Below are positions 18,360 through 27,973 of a stretch of 59,251 nt of DNA, piece by piece; the first letter of the stretch is position 1, and the number at the start of each line of letters is the position of its first letter. The stretch spans positions 10,271 to 69,521 of the forward strand of contig NZ_NVEC01000080.1 in the NCBI RefSeq assembly GCF_002571225.1. Reading direction: 5' to 3'. Origin of the DNA: Bacillus sp. AFS059628 (GTDB lineage: Bacteria > Bacillota > Bacilli > Bacillales > Bacillaceae_G). A program made the position numbers and the translations under genes. The notes beneath the pieces are model-generated. The model was not told the origin of the DNA. It saw nothing but the letters and a program-made list of their open reading frames with translations, and did no database searches.

Positions 18360-19148
18360 TTATCTATTCTTAGAATGTACATTACTTTTTCTTTTTTCTC
18401 TCTCTCCTTTATACTTTCTCCACCCAACATAAGTTAATGTGAATAAAATAAGACCTCCAGTAATTGTCATAAACCAAATGAGAGAAGGTGCAATTTCATC
18501 TTTTTTTACTGTGTGAAATATTTTTTGCAAATCCCCTTTAATGATTCCTAATTGCATTTGCCCACCTTTCGTTTTTAACATAACGTTACGAAATTCATCC
18601 AAATAAGATAAATGAGCGTTTACACGTTGCACTTCGTTTTCTGGTAGGGCAATCATTAAGCTTGGATAAATAATGTTAAATTCATGTAAGAATGTGTTTA
18701 ACGTTTGTTGAAACTGTCCCGTATCTTCTTTCGACATCGCTTTTTCCATTTGAGAAAAGGCATCCATCACTTTTCCTTCTCTTTCCATCCAAAGTGGTTG
18801 ATACTTTGATACTTGTGCATCAACAGCGAGCTGCAGGGCTAACACATTATCAATTTTAACTTGTTTACTTAAAGCTTCTTCCGCGAGAGATTGTTGCGCC
18901 TTGTCGTAAGCTAACGAAATAACTCTAACTTGATCTGGCGTTACTTCTTGCTTCTTTTCATTCCCTTTTATGACAAACTGCTCCGAGAAATGCTGTAATA
19001 CTTGTACTGCTTTTTCATCTTCATTACGCTTCACTAATTGTAAGGAGTCATCTAACAACCCTGTTAGTTCACTCCACTCTTCAGCATATATACGTAACGG
19101 AAACATTATAATTAGAAATGCTATCAATCCAATTAATGTTCTCTTCAT
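18360..19148 (-). CDS. ypjB: Sporulation protein YpjB
   Basis: A 262-aa protein with a signal peptide (MKRTLIGLIAFLIIMFPLRIYA), a helical extracytoplasmic domain and a single C-terminal membrane helix (about 222-242, LIWFMTITGGLILFTLTYVG) ending in a lysine/arginine-rich tail. This matches the YpjB family, linked to sporulation in Bacillus; its molecular role is unknown. The ATG at 19148 follows AGGGGGGACC. It lies after the DUF1461-type gene on the same strand. Confidence 0.8.
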   Translation of the reverse strand: MKRTLIGLIAFLIIMFPLRIYAEEWSELTGLLDDSLQLVKRNEDEKAVQVLQHFSEQFVIKGNEKKQEVTPDQVRVISLAYDKAQQSLAEEALSKQVKIDNVLALQLAVDAQVSKYQPLWMEREGKVMDAFSQMEKAMSKEDTGQFQQTLNTFLHEFNIIYPSLMIALPENEVQRVNAHLSYLDEFRNVMLKTKGGQMQLGIIKGDLQKIFHTVKKDEIAPSLIWFMTITGGLILFTLTYVGWRKYKGEREKRKSNVHSKNR

Positions 19149-19244
19149 CACGGTCCCCCCTATAACTACTAGTACAAAATATGTTAATTGGGACAAGAAT
19201 AGAACAGAACTGGACCGAAAAATATATTATCGTTTTACAAACAA

Positions 19245-19272
19245 AAAAATTCTCTTTAAACAGAGAATTTTT
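19245..19272 (-). terminator. Terminator at the end of the DUF1461-type gene
   Basis: Arms AAATTCTCT/AGAGAATTT with T-rich flanks. It overlaps the last codons of the gene and separates it from ypjB. Confidence 0.75.
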
Positions 19273-19942
19273 CCTTTGAAATCTTTTTCTTTTTTACGAA
19301 ATATCTATACAAACTGAAACAAATTATGCTACCGCATAAAATAAATAATAAAATAACACACGCAGCATGCATAAAGAATTCTTCTGGTAACATTAATATA
19401 ATCGGATCTGTTTCAATATCAAACATCCAATAATCATTGCTGAATAAAAGCTTATGGAACAACACAAAACTCTTTTCAAAATTAATAGCGATCGGTAACA
19501 TAAGCGCGATTGGAAAGAGAATTGTTAAAATCGATCCGTGTAGTAAAAACTTTTCATTTTTCTTTTTTAATAAATACATGCCGCCTGCTATTGCGATCAT
19601 AATTGTCACATACATCACATATTGAATCTTTACTAAAATATTTTTTACATCTACAAAATGAATACGGCCATTTGTAGACATATCTAATGTTGGAAACTGT
19701 AATGCTCCGTCATAAAACGGAGATAAATATGTGATCAGCACATCATAATTCCTTTTAATATCAGCCTTCGTCATATCCGCTAAGTCTGGGATGTTTAAAA
19801 AATCAATTTCAAAATAATATAGCCATTTTCCGTATACCACCGCCGTTGTTGCGAGTGCAAATATAGAAAATGCTATGCTATATGAAACAACTATCGTAAT
19901 CAATCGATCCAATATTTTTGTACCACTCTTATTTTTCTTCAT
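19256..19942 (-). CDS. DUF1461/TIGR01906-type integral membrane protein
   Basis: A 228-aa membrane protein with about four helices: residues 14-36, 106-124, 135-153 and 196-213. A large loop of about 65 residues between the first two contains DVLITYLSPFYDG and the FPTLDMSTNGRIHFVDVK stretch, which is the hallmark of the family. The basic C-terminus is predicted to be cytoplasmic. No function is established. It lies between ypjA and ypjB, where B. subtilis has no such gene. Confidence 0.75.
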   Translation of the reverse strand: MKKNKSGTKILDRLITIVVSYSIAFSIFALATTAVVYGKWLYYFEIDFLNIPDLADMTKADIKRNYDVLITYLSPFYDGALQFPTLDMSTNGRIHFVDVKNILVKIQYVMYVTIMIAIAGGMYLLKKKNEKFLLHGSILTILFPIALMLPIAINFEKSFVLFHKLLFSNDYWMFDIETDPIILMLPEEFFMHAACVILLFILCGSIICFSLYRYFVKKKKISKEKFSV

Positions 19943-19967
19943 TTTTTCCCCCTACATGTTCTAACGA

Positions 19968-20591
19968 TTATAAAGAAAACTGTTTTCTGTTCTCACGTAA
20001 GCAATAATAATATGTAATACAAAGCACTGCAATACTTAGCCAGAACGTAAAATAACCAATTTCTCCTACAAACAAATGCATAATTCCATATCTCGGCATT
20101 TGCCAAAATAAATAATCAATTGCATCATTATGTAATGTCCATATAGCGGCTACCGCAAAATGCCATTTTTTCATTCGATAAAACGGTGCATATATCACTG
20201 CTTGTACTGCCATCGCAAAATGCGAAAGCATTAACATATACCCGATAAGGCCAATAGGACCTTTTACATAGATCATAATTGCATTTACAACAACAGCCCA
20301 TATACCATATTTTATTAAAGTAACAATCGCTAGCGCCTCTATTAATCCCCAATTTCTCTTTATTAAAAAAGCGATTAAGACAAAGACAAAAAAGAGACTT
20401 GCCATAGGACTATCGGGTACAAATGGCCAAAATATAGGTGAAGTTTCTTTTAATTGATTTCCATACCATATAAATCCGTATATTGTACCTAATATGTTAA
20501 CAATTAATAAAAATAATAATACGGAGCGTTGTCTTAACATTGCATACAAGTAAATCAAGCTGTTTGTCCAACACCTTTCAAACAAAGTCAT
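19968..20591 (-). CDS. ypjA: DUF1405 family membrane protein YpjA
   Basis: A 207-aa multi-spanning membrane protein of about six helices, rich in aromatic residues (NDAIDYLFWQMPRYGIMHLF). It matches the DUF1405 family, B. subtilis YpjA, function unknown. The ATG at 20591 is preferred because GAGG lies 5 bases upstream and a promoter -10 covers the codons of the longer frame to 20639. B. subtilis places ypjA directly after the qcr operon, as here. Confidence 0.8.
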   Translation of the reverse strand: MTLFERCWTNSLIYLYAMLRQRSVLLFLLIVNILGTIYGFIWYGNQLKETSPIFWPFVPDSPMASLFFVFVLIAFLIKRNWGLIEALAIVTLIKYGIWAVVVNAIMIYVKGPIGLIGYMLMLSHFAMAVQAVIYAPFYRMKKWHFAVAAIWTLHNDAIDYLFWQMPRYGIMHLFVGEIGYFTFWLSIAVLCITYYYCLRENRKQFSL

Positions 20592-20612
20592 TCTTTCCTC
20601 AAACTCTACTCT

Positions 20613-20640
20613 ATTATATAGTAAACTTTCTTTCATCAAA
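20613..20640 (-). promoter_or_regulatory. Sigma-A-type promoter for ypjA
   Basis: TTTGAT, a 16-base spacer and TATAAT on the minus strand, 22 bases before the chosen ypjA start. Confidence 0.5.
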
Positions 20641-20642
20641 AT

Positions 20643-20679
20643 AAAAAGCTGACTACAATTTTTTTGCAGTCAGCTTTTT
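20643..20679. terminator. Bidirectional-looking terminator after qcrABC
   Basis: Stem AAAAAGCTGACT/AGTCAGCTTTTT with T-rich tails in both directions. It ends the qcr transcript just past the qcrC stop. Confidence 0.85.
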
Positions 20680-20680
20680 A

Positions 20681-21448
20681 TTATTTTTTATTATACTTTG
20701 CAACGAATTCCGAAAGCTTCTTCAGTTCCTCATCTGTACCTTTAAATACCCCTTTAGGCATTGAACCTTTTCCCTCTTTCGCAATCTTAGCAATTTCTTC
20801 TGGCTTTAAAGTTAAGTTTTGCAGTGCCGGTGCTGCTGCCCCGCCTTGTAAATTGTCACCGTGACATGTTAAACAAGTATTTTTTTGCATTAATTTATAA
20901 CCATCATCATTTTTATCAACTGGTGCTGTTTTTACAATTGCTCCTTGTTTTTTTGCAGCTTCCCAGTCGTGGTGTGCTACAGATTCCCAAGTTAAAAAGA
21001 TAATGGATGCAATTGCTAAAAGCATAAACCCGGTTGCTACAGGACGCTTCAACGGGCGTCTTTCTGGACCTCGATCAAGAAATGGGGCTAACAGTAATGC
21101 GCCAAACGCAATCCCTGGCATAATGAATGCTCCAATTACAGTAAATGAGCCAGAAGCATAAGAATACTTTAATAACTGATACAAGAATAAGAAATACCAA
21201 TCTGGAAGTGGTATATACCCAGCATCAGTTGGATCCGCCATTCTTTCAAGCGGTGACGGATGCGCCACTGTTAAACATAAATAACCGATTAAAAAAACTG
21301 CACCAACCATCCATTCTTTTAACAAGAAGTTTGGCCAAAATGCTTCTGTTTTCCCTGGGTATTCAGAATAGTCTTTTGGAATATTTGGTTTTCGAGCTAC
21401 TGGTACCCGAGAATCTCCTACAAACTTCATCCCTTTGCCGCGATGCAT
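20681..21448 (-). CDS. qcrC: Menaquinol:cytochrome c reductase cytochrome b/c subunit QcrC
   Basis: Third subunit of the Bacillus bc-type complex that oxidises menaquinol. The 255-aa protein joins a three-helix subunit-IV-like part (from WMVGAVFLIGYLCLTVAHPS to residue ~153) to a C-terminal heme c domain. The heme site is CLTCH at residues 192-196, with a probable Met ligand in GSMPKGVF. It is full length and almost identical in opening sequence to B. subtilis QcrC. Last gene of qcrA-qcrB-qcrC. Confidence 0.96.
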   Translation of the reverse strand: MHRGKGMKFVGDSRVPVARKPNIPKDYSEYPGKTEAFWPNFLLKEWMVGAVFLIGYLCLTVAHPSPLERMADPTDAGYIPLPDWYFLFLYQLLKYSYASGSFTVIGAFIMPGIAFGALLLAPFLDRGPERRPLKRPVATGFMLLAIASIIFLTWESVAHHDWEAAKKQGAIVKTAPVDKNDDGYKLMQKNTCLTCHGDNLQGGAAAPALQNLTLKPEEIAKIAKEGKGSMPKGVFKGTDEELKKLSEFVAKYNKK

Positions 21449-21491
21449 AATCTCCCTCCTTTAGTTCTTTCCCCTTTAATTTAGCAATCTC

Positions 21492-22166
21492 TTATAGTGG
21501 ACCGGAAATACCTTGTTTGCGAATCATGATGAAGTGGAAGGCCATTAAACCTAGAAGTGCTGCTGGTAAGAAGAAGACGTGAATAGCAAAGAAGCGAGTT
21601 AATGTTTGAGCGCCAACAATTTCGGAATGACCAGCGAGTAATGTTTTAATGTAAGGACCAATGAGCGGCGTTTGCTCTGCAATTTGAATCCCTACTTTCG
21701 TAGCAAATAACGCTTTCATATCCCACGGTAATAAATATCCGGTAAAACCAAGACCTAACATAACAAAGAAAATAAGAACACCAACAATCCAGTTTAGCTC
21801 ACGAGGCTTTTTATACGCACCCTGGAAGAAAACTCTAAGTGTATGTAAAAACATCATTACAATTACAAGACTAGCACCCCAGTGGTGCATACCACGAACA
21901 ATTTGCCCGTATGCAACTTCATTTTGTAAATAATAAACCGATTCCCAAGCATTTTTAATATCAGGCACATAATACATCGTCAAAAACATTCCAGATAAAA
22001 TTTGAATTACAGTAACGAAAAAGGTAAGTCCTCCAAAGCAATAAACGAATGCAGAAAAGTGATGTGCCGGGTTTACATGTTCAGGTACTTCATGATCAGC
22101 GATATCACGCCATATTGGTGTAATATCTAACCTTTCATCTACCCAATCATAAATTTTATTTAGCAT
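21492..22166 (-). CDS. qcrB: Menaquinol:cytochrome c reductase cytochrome b subunit QcrB
   Basis: The 224-aa cytochrome b6-type core of the bc complex, with four membrane helices. Heme-ligand histidines are seen in HHFSAFVYCFGG and HHWGASLV and in the later HSEIVGAQTLTRFFAIHVFFLP. The conserved LPWDMKALFATKVG marks the quinone-site region. A cysteine near the N-terminal end (SAFVYCFGG) is in the region where b6-type proteins attach an extra heme covalently. It starts right after the qcrA stop. Confidence 0.96.
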   Translation of the reverse strand: MLNKIYDWVDERLDITPIWRDIADHEVPEHVNPAHHFSAFVYCFGGLTFFVTVIQILSGMFLTMYYVPDIKNAWESVYYLQNEVAYGQIVRGMHHWGASLVIVMMFLHTLRVFFQGAYKKPRELNWIVGVLIFFVMLGLGFTGYLLPWDMKALFATKVGIQIAEQTPLIGPYIKTLLAGHSEIVGAQTLTRFFAIHVFFLPAALLGLMAFHFIMIRKQGISGPL

Positions 22167-22679
22167 CTACTTTGCACCCCCTCTTGGCTTCGCTTTTCCT
22201 AGATACAGCGTTCCATCTTTCACTTTAGATTCGTATACATCAAGTGGAGCAAGGGGCGGCGTGCCTTTAATGTTTATCCCGTCTTTTGTGTAACGACCCC
22301 CGTGACATGGACAAAAGAATTGATTCGGATGTGCTTTGTCCGAATTCCAGTTAACTGTACATCCTAAATGTTTACATACTGGAGAGAACGCAACAATGTC
22401 TCCGCTTTCATCTTTATGAACCCACGCTGATTTTGGCTCTTCAGACTTGTACCAACCATCAACCTGCTTCACCTTAAAGTCGAAACGTTTCGGCTCTGTT
22501 GTAATATCCTTTACTTGCGCAACAGCAACCATATCCGTTCCCGCTTCTTTTCGTAACACCGGATCAAGCGCAAATCGCGTCATCGGCATTAAAATACCCG
22601 CTGCCATAAAGCCTCCTACCCCTGTAAGGGTGTAATTTAAAAACTGTCTTCTTGACACACGATGTTCTTTCTCGCTCAC
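22167..22679 (-). CDS. qcrA: Menaquinol:cytochrome c reductase Rieske iron-sulfur subunit QcrA
   Basis: A 170-aa Rieske protein that passes electrons from menaquinol to heme c. It has a twin-arginine-type start (SRRQFLNYTLTGVGG) and a membrane anchor. The 2Fe-2S site has ligands Cys102 and His104 (CKHLGC) and Cys123 and His126 (CPCHGG). Cys107 and Cys125 form the expected disulfide. First gene of the operon; a sigma-A-type promoter lies about 75 bases upstream. Confidence 0.97.
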   Translation of the reverse strand: MSEKEHRVSRRQFLNYTLTGVGGFMAAGILMPMTRFALDPVLRKEAGTDMVAVAQVKDITTEPKRFDFKVKQVDGWYKSEEPKSAWVHKDESGDIVAFSPVCKHLGCTVNWNSDKAHPNQFFCPCHGGRYTKDGINIKGTPPLAPLDVYESKVKDGTLYLGKAKPRGGAK

Positions 22680-22753
22680 GAAAATTTCCCCCCTCTATCA
22701 GAAATTGTCCCCTCGTGATAAATTATATAAAAAATAAAAACTAGGACACTATC

Positions 22754-22782
22754 ATGATATAATACGCTCATGCACAGGTCAA
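22754..22782 (-). promoter_or_regulatory. Sigma-A-type promoter for qcrABC
   Basis: TTGACC, a 17-base spacer and TATCAT on the minus strand, each 5/6 to consensus. The predicted leader is about 67 nt. Confidence 0.65.
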
Positions 22783-22822
22783 TATCATACTACTCATAAT
22801 AATAAGAACTTTCTGTTTATTG

Positions 22823-23278
22823 CTACTTTCCCCATTTTTCTTCTAACATTACCATTATATTTTTTATATGCGCATGAATAACTTCTCTTTTCGCTTGATC
22901 ACTAAATTGTTCTAACGCTAATGAAGGAAACCAAAATAAATCTCCCTGCAATTCTTGCATATCTTCTTTCCATGAAAAATCACTTGTAACATAAGCAATA
23001 TGTTTAAAACCTTGCTCTTGTAAATGATTTGTCCATTCTTGCAAACGACCTTTTTCGTTTTTTTGACTTTCTACTAAATACGTAAATGCAGGTAGCAAAA
23101 GCACTCTTCCTTTATATTCTCTTTCCAGCTCCATACTCAGCAATTCGATAAATTCACCTTGTTCTACTACCATTTTCATTTCTTTTGCTGCTGAAATTGA
23201 TAAAAGTGGTATAACACCTGTATCTACATACTCTCTTGCTTGCTCAAACTGTTCTACATCTTTTACAATCCATTTCAA
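22823..23278 (-). CDS. ypiF: YpiF family protein (DUF2487)
   Basis: A 151-aa soluble protein beginning MKWIVKDVEQFEQAREYVDTG, with alternating strands and helices and no signal peptide. It matches the DUF2487/YpiF family by position and opening sequence; function unknown. In B. subtilis ypiF likewise sits between ypiB and qcrA. It lies downstream of ypiA-ypiB on the same strand but past a terminator, and ends 40 bases before the qcr promoter. Confidence 0.8.
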   Translation of the reverse strand: MKWIVKDVEQFEQAREYVDTGVIPLLSISAAKEMKMVVEQGEFIELLSMELEREYKGRVLLLPAFTYLVESQKNEKGRLQEWTNHLQEQGFKHIAYVTSDFSWKEDMQELQGDLFWFPSLALEQFSDQAKREVIHAHIKNIMVMLEEKWGK

Positions 23279-23357
23279 ATTACTTCCCTCCTTCTTCTGG
23301 AAATGACAGAACTTTCACTTTATATATATTAAACCATACTAAAAGAGGTAAAAAAAG

Positions 23358-23385
23358 AAAAACTACCTATATTAAGGTAGTTTTT
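23358..23385. terminator. Bidirectional-looking terminator after ypiB
   Basis: Arms AAAAACTACCT/AGGTAGTTTTT with a short loop and T tracts in both directions, between ypiB and ypiF. Confidence 0.8.
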
Positions 23386-23431
23386 CTTAAAAAGTCTGAA
23401 ATTTGTAAAATTTTATGAACCCAAATGAATT

Positions 23432-24025
<594 letters not shown>

Positions 24026-24041
24026 TCAGTTTCCTTCCAAC

Positions 24042-25304
24042 TTATGAAAAATCCTCTAAATTATATAACAATTCTTCAATATGAATTTGTGTCGGGTCTA
24101 GTTGTATTAACTGAGTAAATACTTCTTTCGCCTCTTTTCGCATACCTTCTTCCAATAAGAAATAACCGTACTCTTCCAAGAAGTCTGGATGATTCTTAAA
24201 AGAAGTATATGCACTTTCATAGTGTTTTAATGCATCCGAATACATTTCTAATTGTTTTTTTGCAAATGCAAGATCCCAAAGTAGTTGTGTATCTGGTTCT
24301 CCGCTATCAATTGCGCGCTCTACAACAGCGATTAACTCTTCATACTTTTCTTGTTCCTTTAAGATGTACGCATATTTTAATGTTGCACCTAAATGTCCTG
24401 GATCTAACTCAAGCGCTTTTTGAAGTACTTCCTCTGCTTCCACTATTTTTCCTAATTTCGCCGCAATGTTCGCTAATTCTACATAAAATGGTACAGAAAG
24501 CTCATCTACTTTAATTCCTTCATGAAGTGTTTCATAGCTTTCTTGAAGCATCCCTTCCTTTTCATAGCTTTTCGCTAAATACATGTAAAGCGATGCATAC
24601 TCAGGATCTAATTCTTTCAGTTCTTGCCAAGCACCAATTGCTCGTTGATATTCTTCACCTTGGTATAACGTGAAGGCATATCCAAATAATGAGTGAATAT
24701 CTTTTTGTTCCTCTAAACCTGCTTCATAATAAGAAATCGCTTCTTCCCAATTTCCAATCGCACTTAACGTTTCTCCAAGGCGAAGTGCAATGACAACACC
24801 ACCCATTACTTTATGTTCCGCTAATAGCGACTCATAATGAGCGATTGCCTTTTGTTCTTCCCCTTTACTACTATATAATTCTGCTAATCCAAACGTAATA
24901 ACGGGCTCGTCAGGCATCATTTCTTTCGCCTTTAATAGTTTTTGTTCTGCTACATCATCAAAACCTTGCATTTGGAATAAATCCGCAACAAGTAATAACG
25001 ATTGAACATATAAATCATCATTTTCCGGAATATCATGAAGTACTTCAATCGCTTCATCTTCTTTGTCTAGATCAATATATAATTCTGCTAAAAACACAGT
25101 GAATTCACTTTCTTCTGGATACAATAAACGCAAGTCTTCTGTAATAGATAACGCCTCATCCGTAAATCCCAGTGTATGATAATAGCGAGCGATATCATAC
25201 TTCTCTTCATCATTCGCAATTTTTAATTGTTCTTTTAATAGTTGTAATCCTTTTTCCGCTTCACCATTTTCAATATATGAAACAGCTTGTTCAAACTTTT
25301 GCAT
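24042..25304 (-). CDS. ypiA: TPR-repeat protein YpiA
   Basis: A 420-aa soluble protein made of tetratricopeptide repeats throughout, in roughly 34-residue units such as AEEVLQKALELDPGHLGATLKYA and AIGAWQELKELDPEYASLYMYLA. Such repeats mediate protein-protein contacts; partners are unknown. The ATG at 25304 follows AAAGGAGACG at good spacing, whereas the longer frame to 25346 has no ribosome-binding site and runs towards the repeat element. Same gene order as B. subtilis ypiA-ypiB. Confidence 0.88.
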   Translation of the reverse strand: MQKFEQAVSYIENGEAEKGLQLLKEQLKIANDEEKYDIARYYHTLGFTDEALSITEDLRLLYPEESEFTVFLAELYIDLDKEDEAIEVLHDIPENDDLYVQSLLLVADLFQMQGFDDVAEQKLLKAKEMMPDEPVITFGLAELYSSKGEEQKAIAHYESLLAEHKVMGGVVIALRLGETLSAIGNWEEAISYYEAGLEEQKDIHSLFGYAFTLYQGEEYQRAIGAWQELKELDPEYASLYMYLAKSYEKEGMLQESYETLHEGIKVDELSVPFYVELANIAAKLGKIVEAEEVLQKALELDPGHLGATLKYAYILKEQEKYEELIAVVERAIDSGEPDTQLLWDLAFAKKQLEMYSDALKHYESAYTSFKNHPDFLEEYGYFLLEEGMRKEAKEVFTQLIQLDPTQIHIEELLYNLEDFS

Positions 25305-25350
25305 AAACGTCTCCTTTAGTTCTAAAAAATATTCTTTTCTATTCATTTAT

Positions 25351-25418
25351 CCCGATTGGTACGGGCTAATAATGAGTGAGGGGATGAGCATCCCCTCACT
25401 CATTAAAGTTTCACTTTA
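25351..25418 (-). repeat. Dispersed repeat element (bcr-like) with a perfect palindromic core
   Basis: On the minus strand it runs from TAAAGTGAAACTTT (25418-25405) to ACCAATCGGG (25360-25351). Between them is a perfect 34-base hairpin: 16-base arms (AATGAGTGAGGGGATG) around 2 bases at 25371-25404. The flanks match the element at 15651, but the hairpin sequence differs. It lies in the predicted ypiA leader and has the same orientation relative to its gene as the first element. Confidence 0.7.
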
Positions 25419-25527
25419 TCATAAGCAACTAGGTGTAACAACGCAACCTTTAGAAAGGGCATACTTCTTCTTGTACTTTCACTCATAACGATTCGAATAT
25501 GACACCGATACCGCATTACTACTTTCT

Positions 25528-25557
25528 ATTGTACCGTTTTCTTTCATTACCGTGCAA
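25528..25557 (-). promoter_or_regulatory. Possible sigma-A-type promoter for ypiA
   Basis: TTGCAC, an 18-base spacer and TACAAT on the minus strand. It gives a leader of about 215 nt that includes the repeat hairpin. Between hisC and ypiA (25305-25654) there is no gene; this promoter, the repeat and the hisC terminator are all I see there. Confidence 0.4.
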
Positions 25558-25621
25558 ATAACTTCCCTTATTAATTATTAGCCTGCACGAACTCTTTACA
25601 GTTCTTCTTTGTTTAAATAAA

Positions 25622-25647
25622 AAAGACTCCTATATTAGGAGCCTTTA
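25622..25647 (-). terminator. Terminator after hisC
   Basis: Arms GGCTCCTA/TAGGAGTC with T-rich sequence on the minus strand, 8 bases past the hisC stop. Confidence 0.85.
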
Positions 25648-25654
25648 CAAACTC

Positions 25655-26767
25655 TTAAGAGTATGTTTCTTCTTTCTTTACTTGCTCGTTTACAAGCTCT
25701 TTCAATAGCTCTATAATTTCATCATTTTCTTCTTTCAAACCGACAGTAATACGAATGCCATCATGTATACCAAATGCAGCACCAGAACGAACGATATAGC
25801 CTTTCTTCATTAATCGTTCGAAAGCCTCATTACCAGGAATACCGAGCTTTAAGAAAATGAAATTTGTTTGAGATGGATAATAGAATACGTTATATTCCTT
25901 ACAAAATGCGTAATATTGATTTAATCCTTCTTCATTCTTTTTCACACATTCTTGTAAAAATGCTTGATCTTCTAACGCAGCGAGTGCTACAGATTGCGCT
26001 ACAGTCGATGTATTAAATGGTAACCTTGCTACTTCTAGTTGTCCAATTAACTGCTCATTACCAACCGCATATCCGATACGGAAAGCGGCTAAACCATATG
26101 CTTTTGAAAACGTGCGTAAAACCATAAGGTTTTCATACTTTTCAAGAAGTGGTAATGTTTGCGGATAGTCTTCTGCCCCCGCATATTCATAATATGCTTC
26201 GTCCATAATAACGAGCGCTGACTTAGGAACTGATTCTAAAAATGAAAGTAATTTTTGTTTCTCTACATATGTACCTGTTGGATTATTTGGGTTACAAATC
26301 CATACGATCTTCGTTTTATCATCTACTTGCTGTAACATCGCATCTAAATCGTGAATGCCCTCTTTAAGTAGTACTTCACGAACTTCTGCTCCTTCAATCA
26401 CAGCATGGTGATGGTATTGCGAGAATGTTGGATTCGCCATTACAACATTTGTTCCTTCGTGTAGTAATGCACGGCTAATCATTTGAATGACTTCATCTAA
26501 TCCACTACCAAATAAAAGTTGTTCCGCTTTAACACCTAAACATGTTGCTACTTTTGTTCGAAGTTCAAAAGCATGCCCATCTGGATAAAGAGCGTATTGA
26601 CTCGCTAAAGAAGTTAATGCTTCTGTTACACGTGCTGAGCAACCGAATGGATTTTCGTTCGATGCTAATTTCACAATTTTTGATAACCCATATTCCCTTT
26701 TTACTTCCTCAATGTTTTTCCCAGGTACATATGCTCTCAAAGTTAACAATTGCTCTTTCACTCTCAT
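25655..26767 (-). CDS. hisC: Histidinol-phosphate aminotransferase
   Basis: PLP enzyme of histidine synthesis; in Bacillus, HisC in this aromatic cluster also transaminates aromatic keto acids. The 370-aa protein has LASNENPFG near the N-terminus, WICNPNNPTGTYV, DEAYYEYAG, and TFSKAYGLAAFRIGY with the PLP lysine. The start at 26767 follows GGGGGAAG; the longer frame to 26824 does not fit the family. It follows aroB. In B. subtilis aroH and trpEDCFBA lie between aroB and hisC, and tyrA and aroE follow; all are absent here. Confidence 0.93.
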   Translation of the reverse strand: MRVKEQLLTLRAYVPGKNIEEVKREYGLSKIVKLASNENPFGCSARVTEALTSLASQYALYPDGHAFELRTKVATCLGVKAEQLLFGSGLDEVIQMISRALLHEGTNVVMANPTFSQYHHHAVIEGAEVREVLLKEGIHDLDAMLQQVDDKTKIVWICNPNNPTGTYVEKQKLLSFLESVPKSALVIMDEAYYEYAGAEDYPQTLPLLEKYENLMVLRTFSKAYGLAAFRIGYAVGNEQLIGQLEVARLPFNTSTVAQSVALAALEDQAFLQECVKKNEEGLNQYYAFCKEYNVFYYPSQTNFIFLKLGIPGNEAFERLMKKGYIVRSGAAFGIHDGIRITVGLKEENDEIIELLKELVNEQVKKEETYS

Positions 26768-26887
26768 TTTTCTTCCCCCAGTCGTTTTATTCAATTCGAT
26801 TACAATAAGGTTATAATCTCTCACTGCAATCGTTTATCTTAACCGTCACTATTACGAGGATACCTTGAAACAAGCACTTCTTAGCTC

Positions 26888-27973
26888 TTAAACCATATCC
26901 TTTTGAAATGCCTCTAACGCAATATGAACAGTCTCATCTGGAATAGATACGACATTCACTACCCCATATTCCTGCATAAGCACCATATGAATTGCTCCAG
27001 CATTCGCTTTCTTATCTTGTTTCATCAATTGAACGAGACGCTCTACATTCAAATCACTTGGCATTTTTGGATATCCGTACTTTAAGAACCACTGCTTCAT
27101 CTCTTCATAAGAAAGATTAATATTGTATACTTGCTCACTTAAAAACAAGGCAAATAACATTCCAACTGCTACTCCGTCACCGTGAGTAATATTTCCATAT
27201 CCTAGTTCTTTTTCAAGAGCATGGCCTAACGTATGTCCAAAGTTCAAATGAGCACGTACACCTTTTTCTGTTTCATCTTGCGATACAATGTTTGCCTTTA
27301 CAGGAATGGCCTTCGTTAATATATGGATTAATTTCTCATCACGAAGATCTGATAATGTTTGCACTTCTTCTTTTAGCCAATTATACAGTTTTACATCACC
27401 AATAAGAGCATGTTTTATCACTTCTGCATAACCTGAACGCCACTCTTTTTCAGGAAGAGACTGTAAAAACGGCGTATGGTATACAACTGCTTCTGGTTGA
27501 TGGAATGCCCCTATCATATTTTTACCTAACGGGTGATTAATTGCTACTTTCCCACCTACTGCGCTATCGTGGGCTAATAAAGTCGTTGGAACTTGAACAA
27601 AGCGAATTCCACGCATAAACGATGCAGCAACAAAGCCAGCTAAATCTCCAATCATCCCGCCTCCAAGTGCGATAATTAAAGAATTTCTATCTAATTTATT
27701 TTCAAGAGCTGACGTATGAGCCGCATAGAAATTTTCAAAAGACTTCTCTTTTTCACCACTCGGTACGACAAATGAAAATACTTTTTGCTCTACTTGCAAT
27801 GCATCTACAACTGTCTGTAAATGTAAAGATGCAACAGCTTCATCTGAAATGATCATGATGTTTGATACAGATGGCTGCATATTTTGAACGATTGTTGTCA
27901 AATGTGACAACGATTCTTTTCCTACATGTACATCATATTCTTTTGATTTCGTTTGAATATGTATGTTTCCCAT
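26888..27973 (-). CDS. aroB: 3-dehydroquinate synthase
   Basis: Second enzyme of the shikimate pathway: closes DAHP to 3-dehydroquinate using NAD+ and a metal. The 361-aa protein has the NAD/metal-site stretches ALGGGMIGDLAGFVAASFMRG and PTTLLAHDSAVGGKVAIN. The metal ligands HTLGHALE and HGDGVAVGM are in place. Its ATG overlaps the aroF stop by one base (TAATG), indicating coupled translation. Confidence 0.97.
   Translation of the reverse strand: MGNIHIQTKSKEYDVHVGKESLSHLTTIVQNMQPSVSNIMIISDEAVASLHLQTVVDALQVEQKVFSFVVPSGEKEKSFENFYAAHTSALENKLDRNSLIIALGGGMIGDLAGFVAASFMRGIRFVQVPTTLLAHDSAVGGKVAINHPLGKNMIGAFHQPEAVVYHTPFLQSLPEKEWRSGYAEVIKHALIGDVKLYNWLKEEVQTLSDLRDEKLIHILTKAIPVKANIVSQDETEKGVRAHLNFGHTLGHALEKELGYGNITHGDGVAVGMLFALFLSEQVYNINLSYEEMKQWFLKYGYPKMPSDLNVERLVQLMKQDKKANAGAIHMVLMQEYGVVNVVSIPDETVHIALEAFQKDMV

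Noticed and set aside
18188-18430. Minus-strand ORF of 80 codons
   Set aside because: Overlaps both the YugP-type protease and ypjB in another frame; no ribosome-binding site or family features.
24209-24514. Plus-strand ORF of 101 codons
   Set aside because: Antisense to the TPR gene ypiA; shadow composition.
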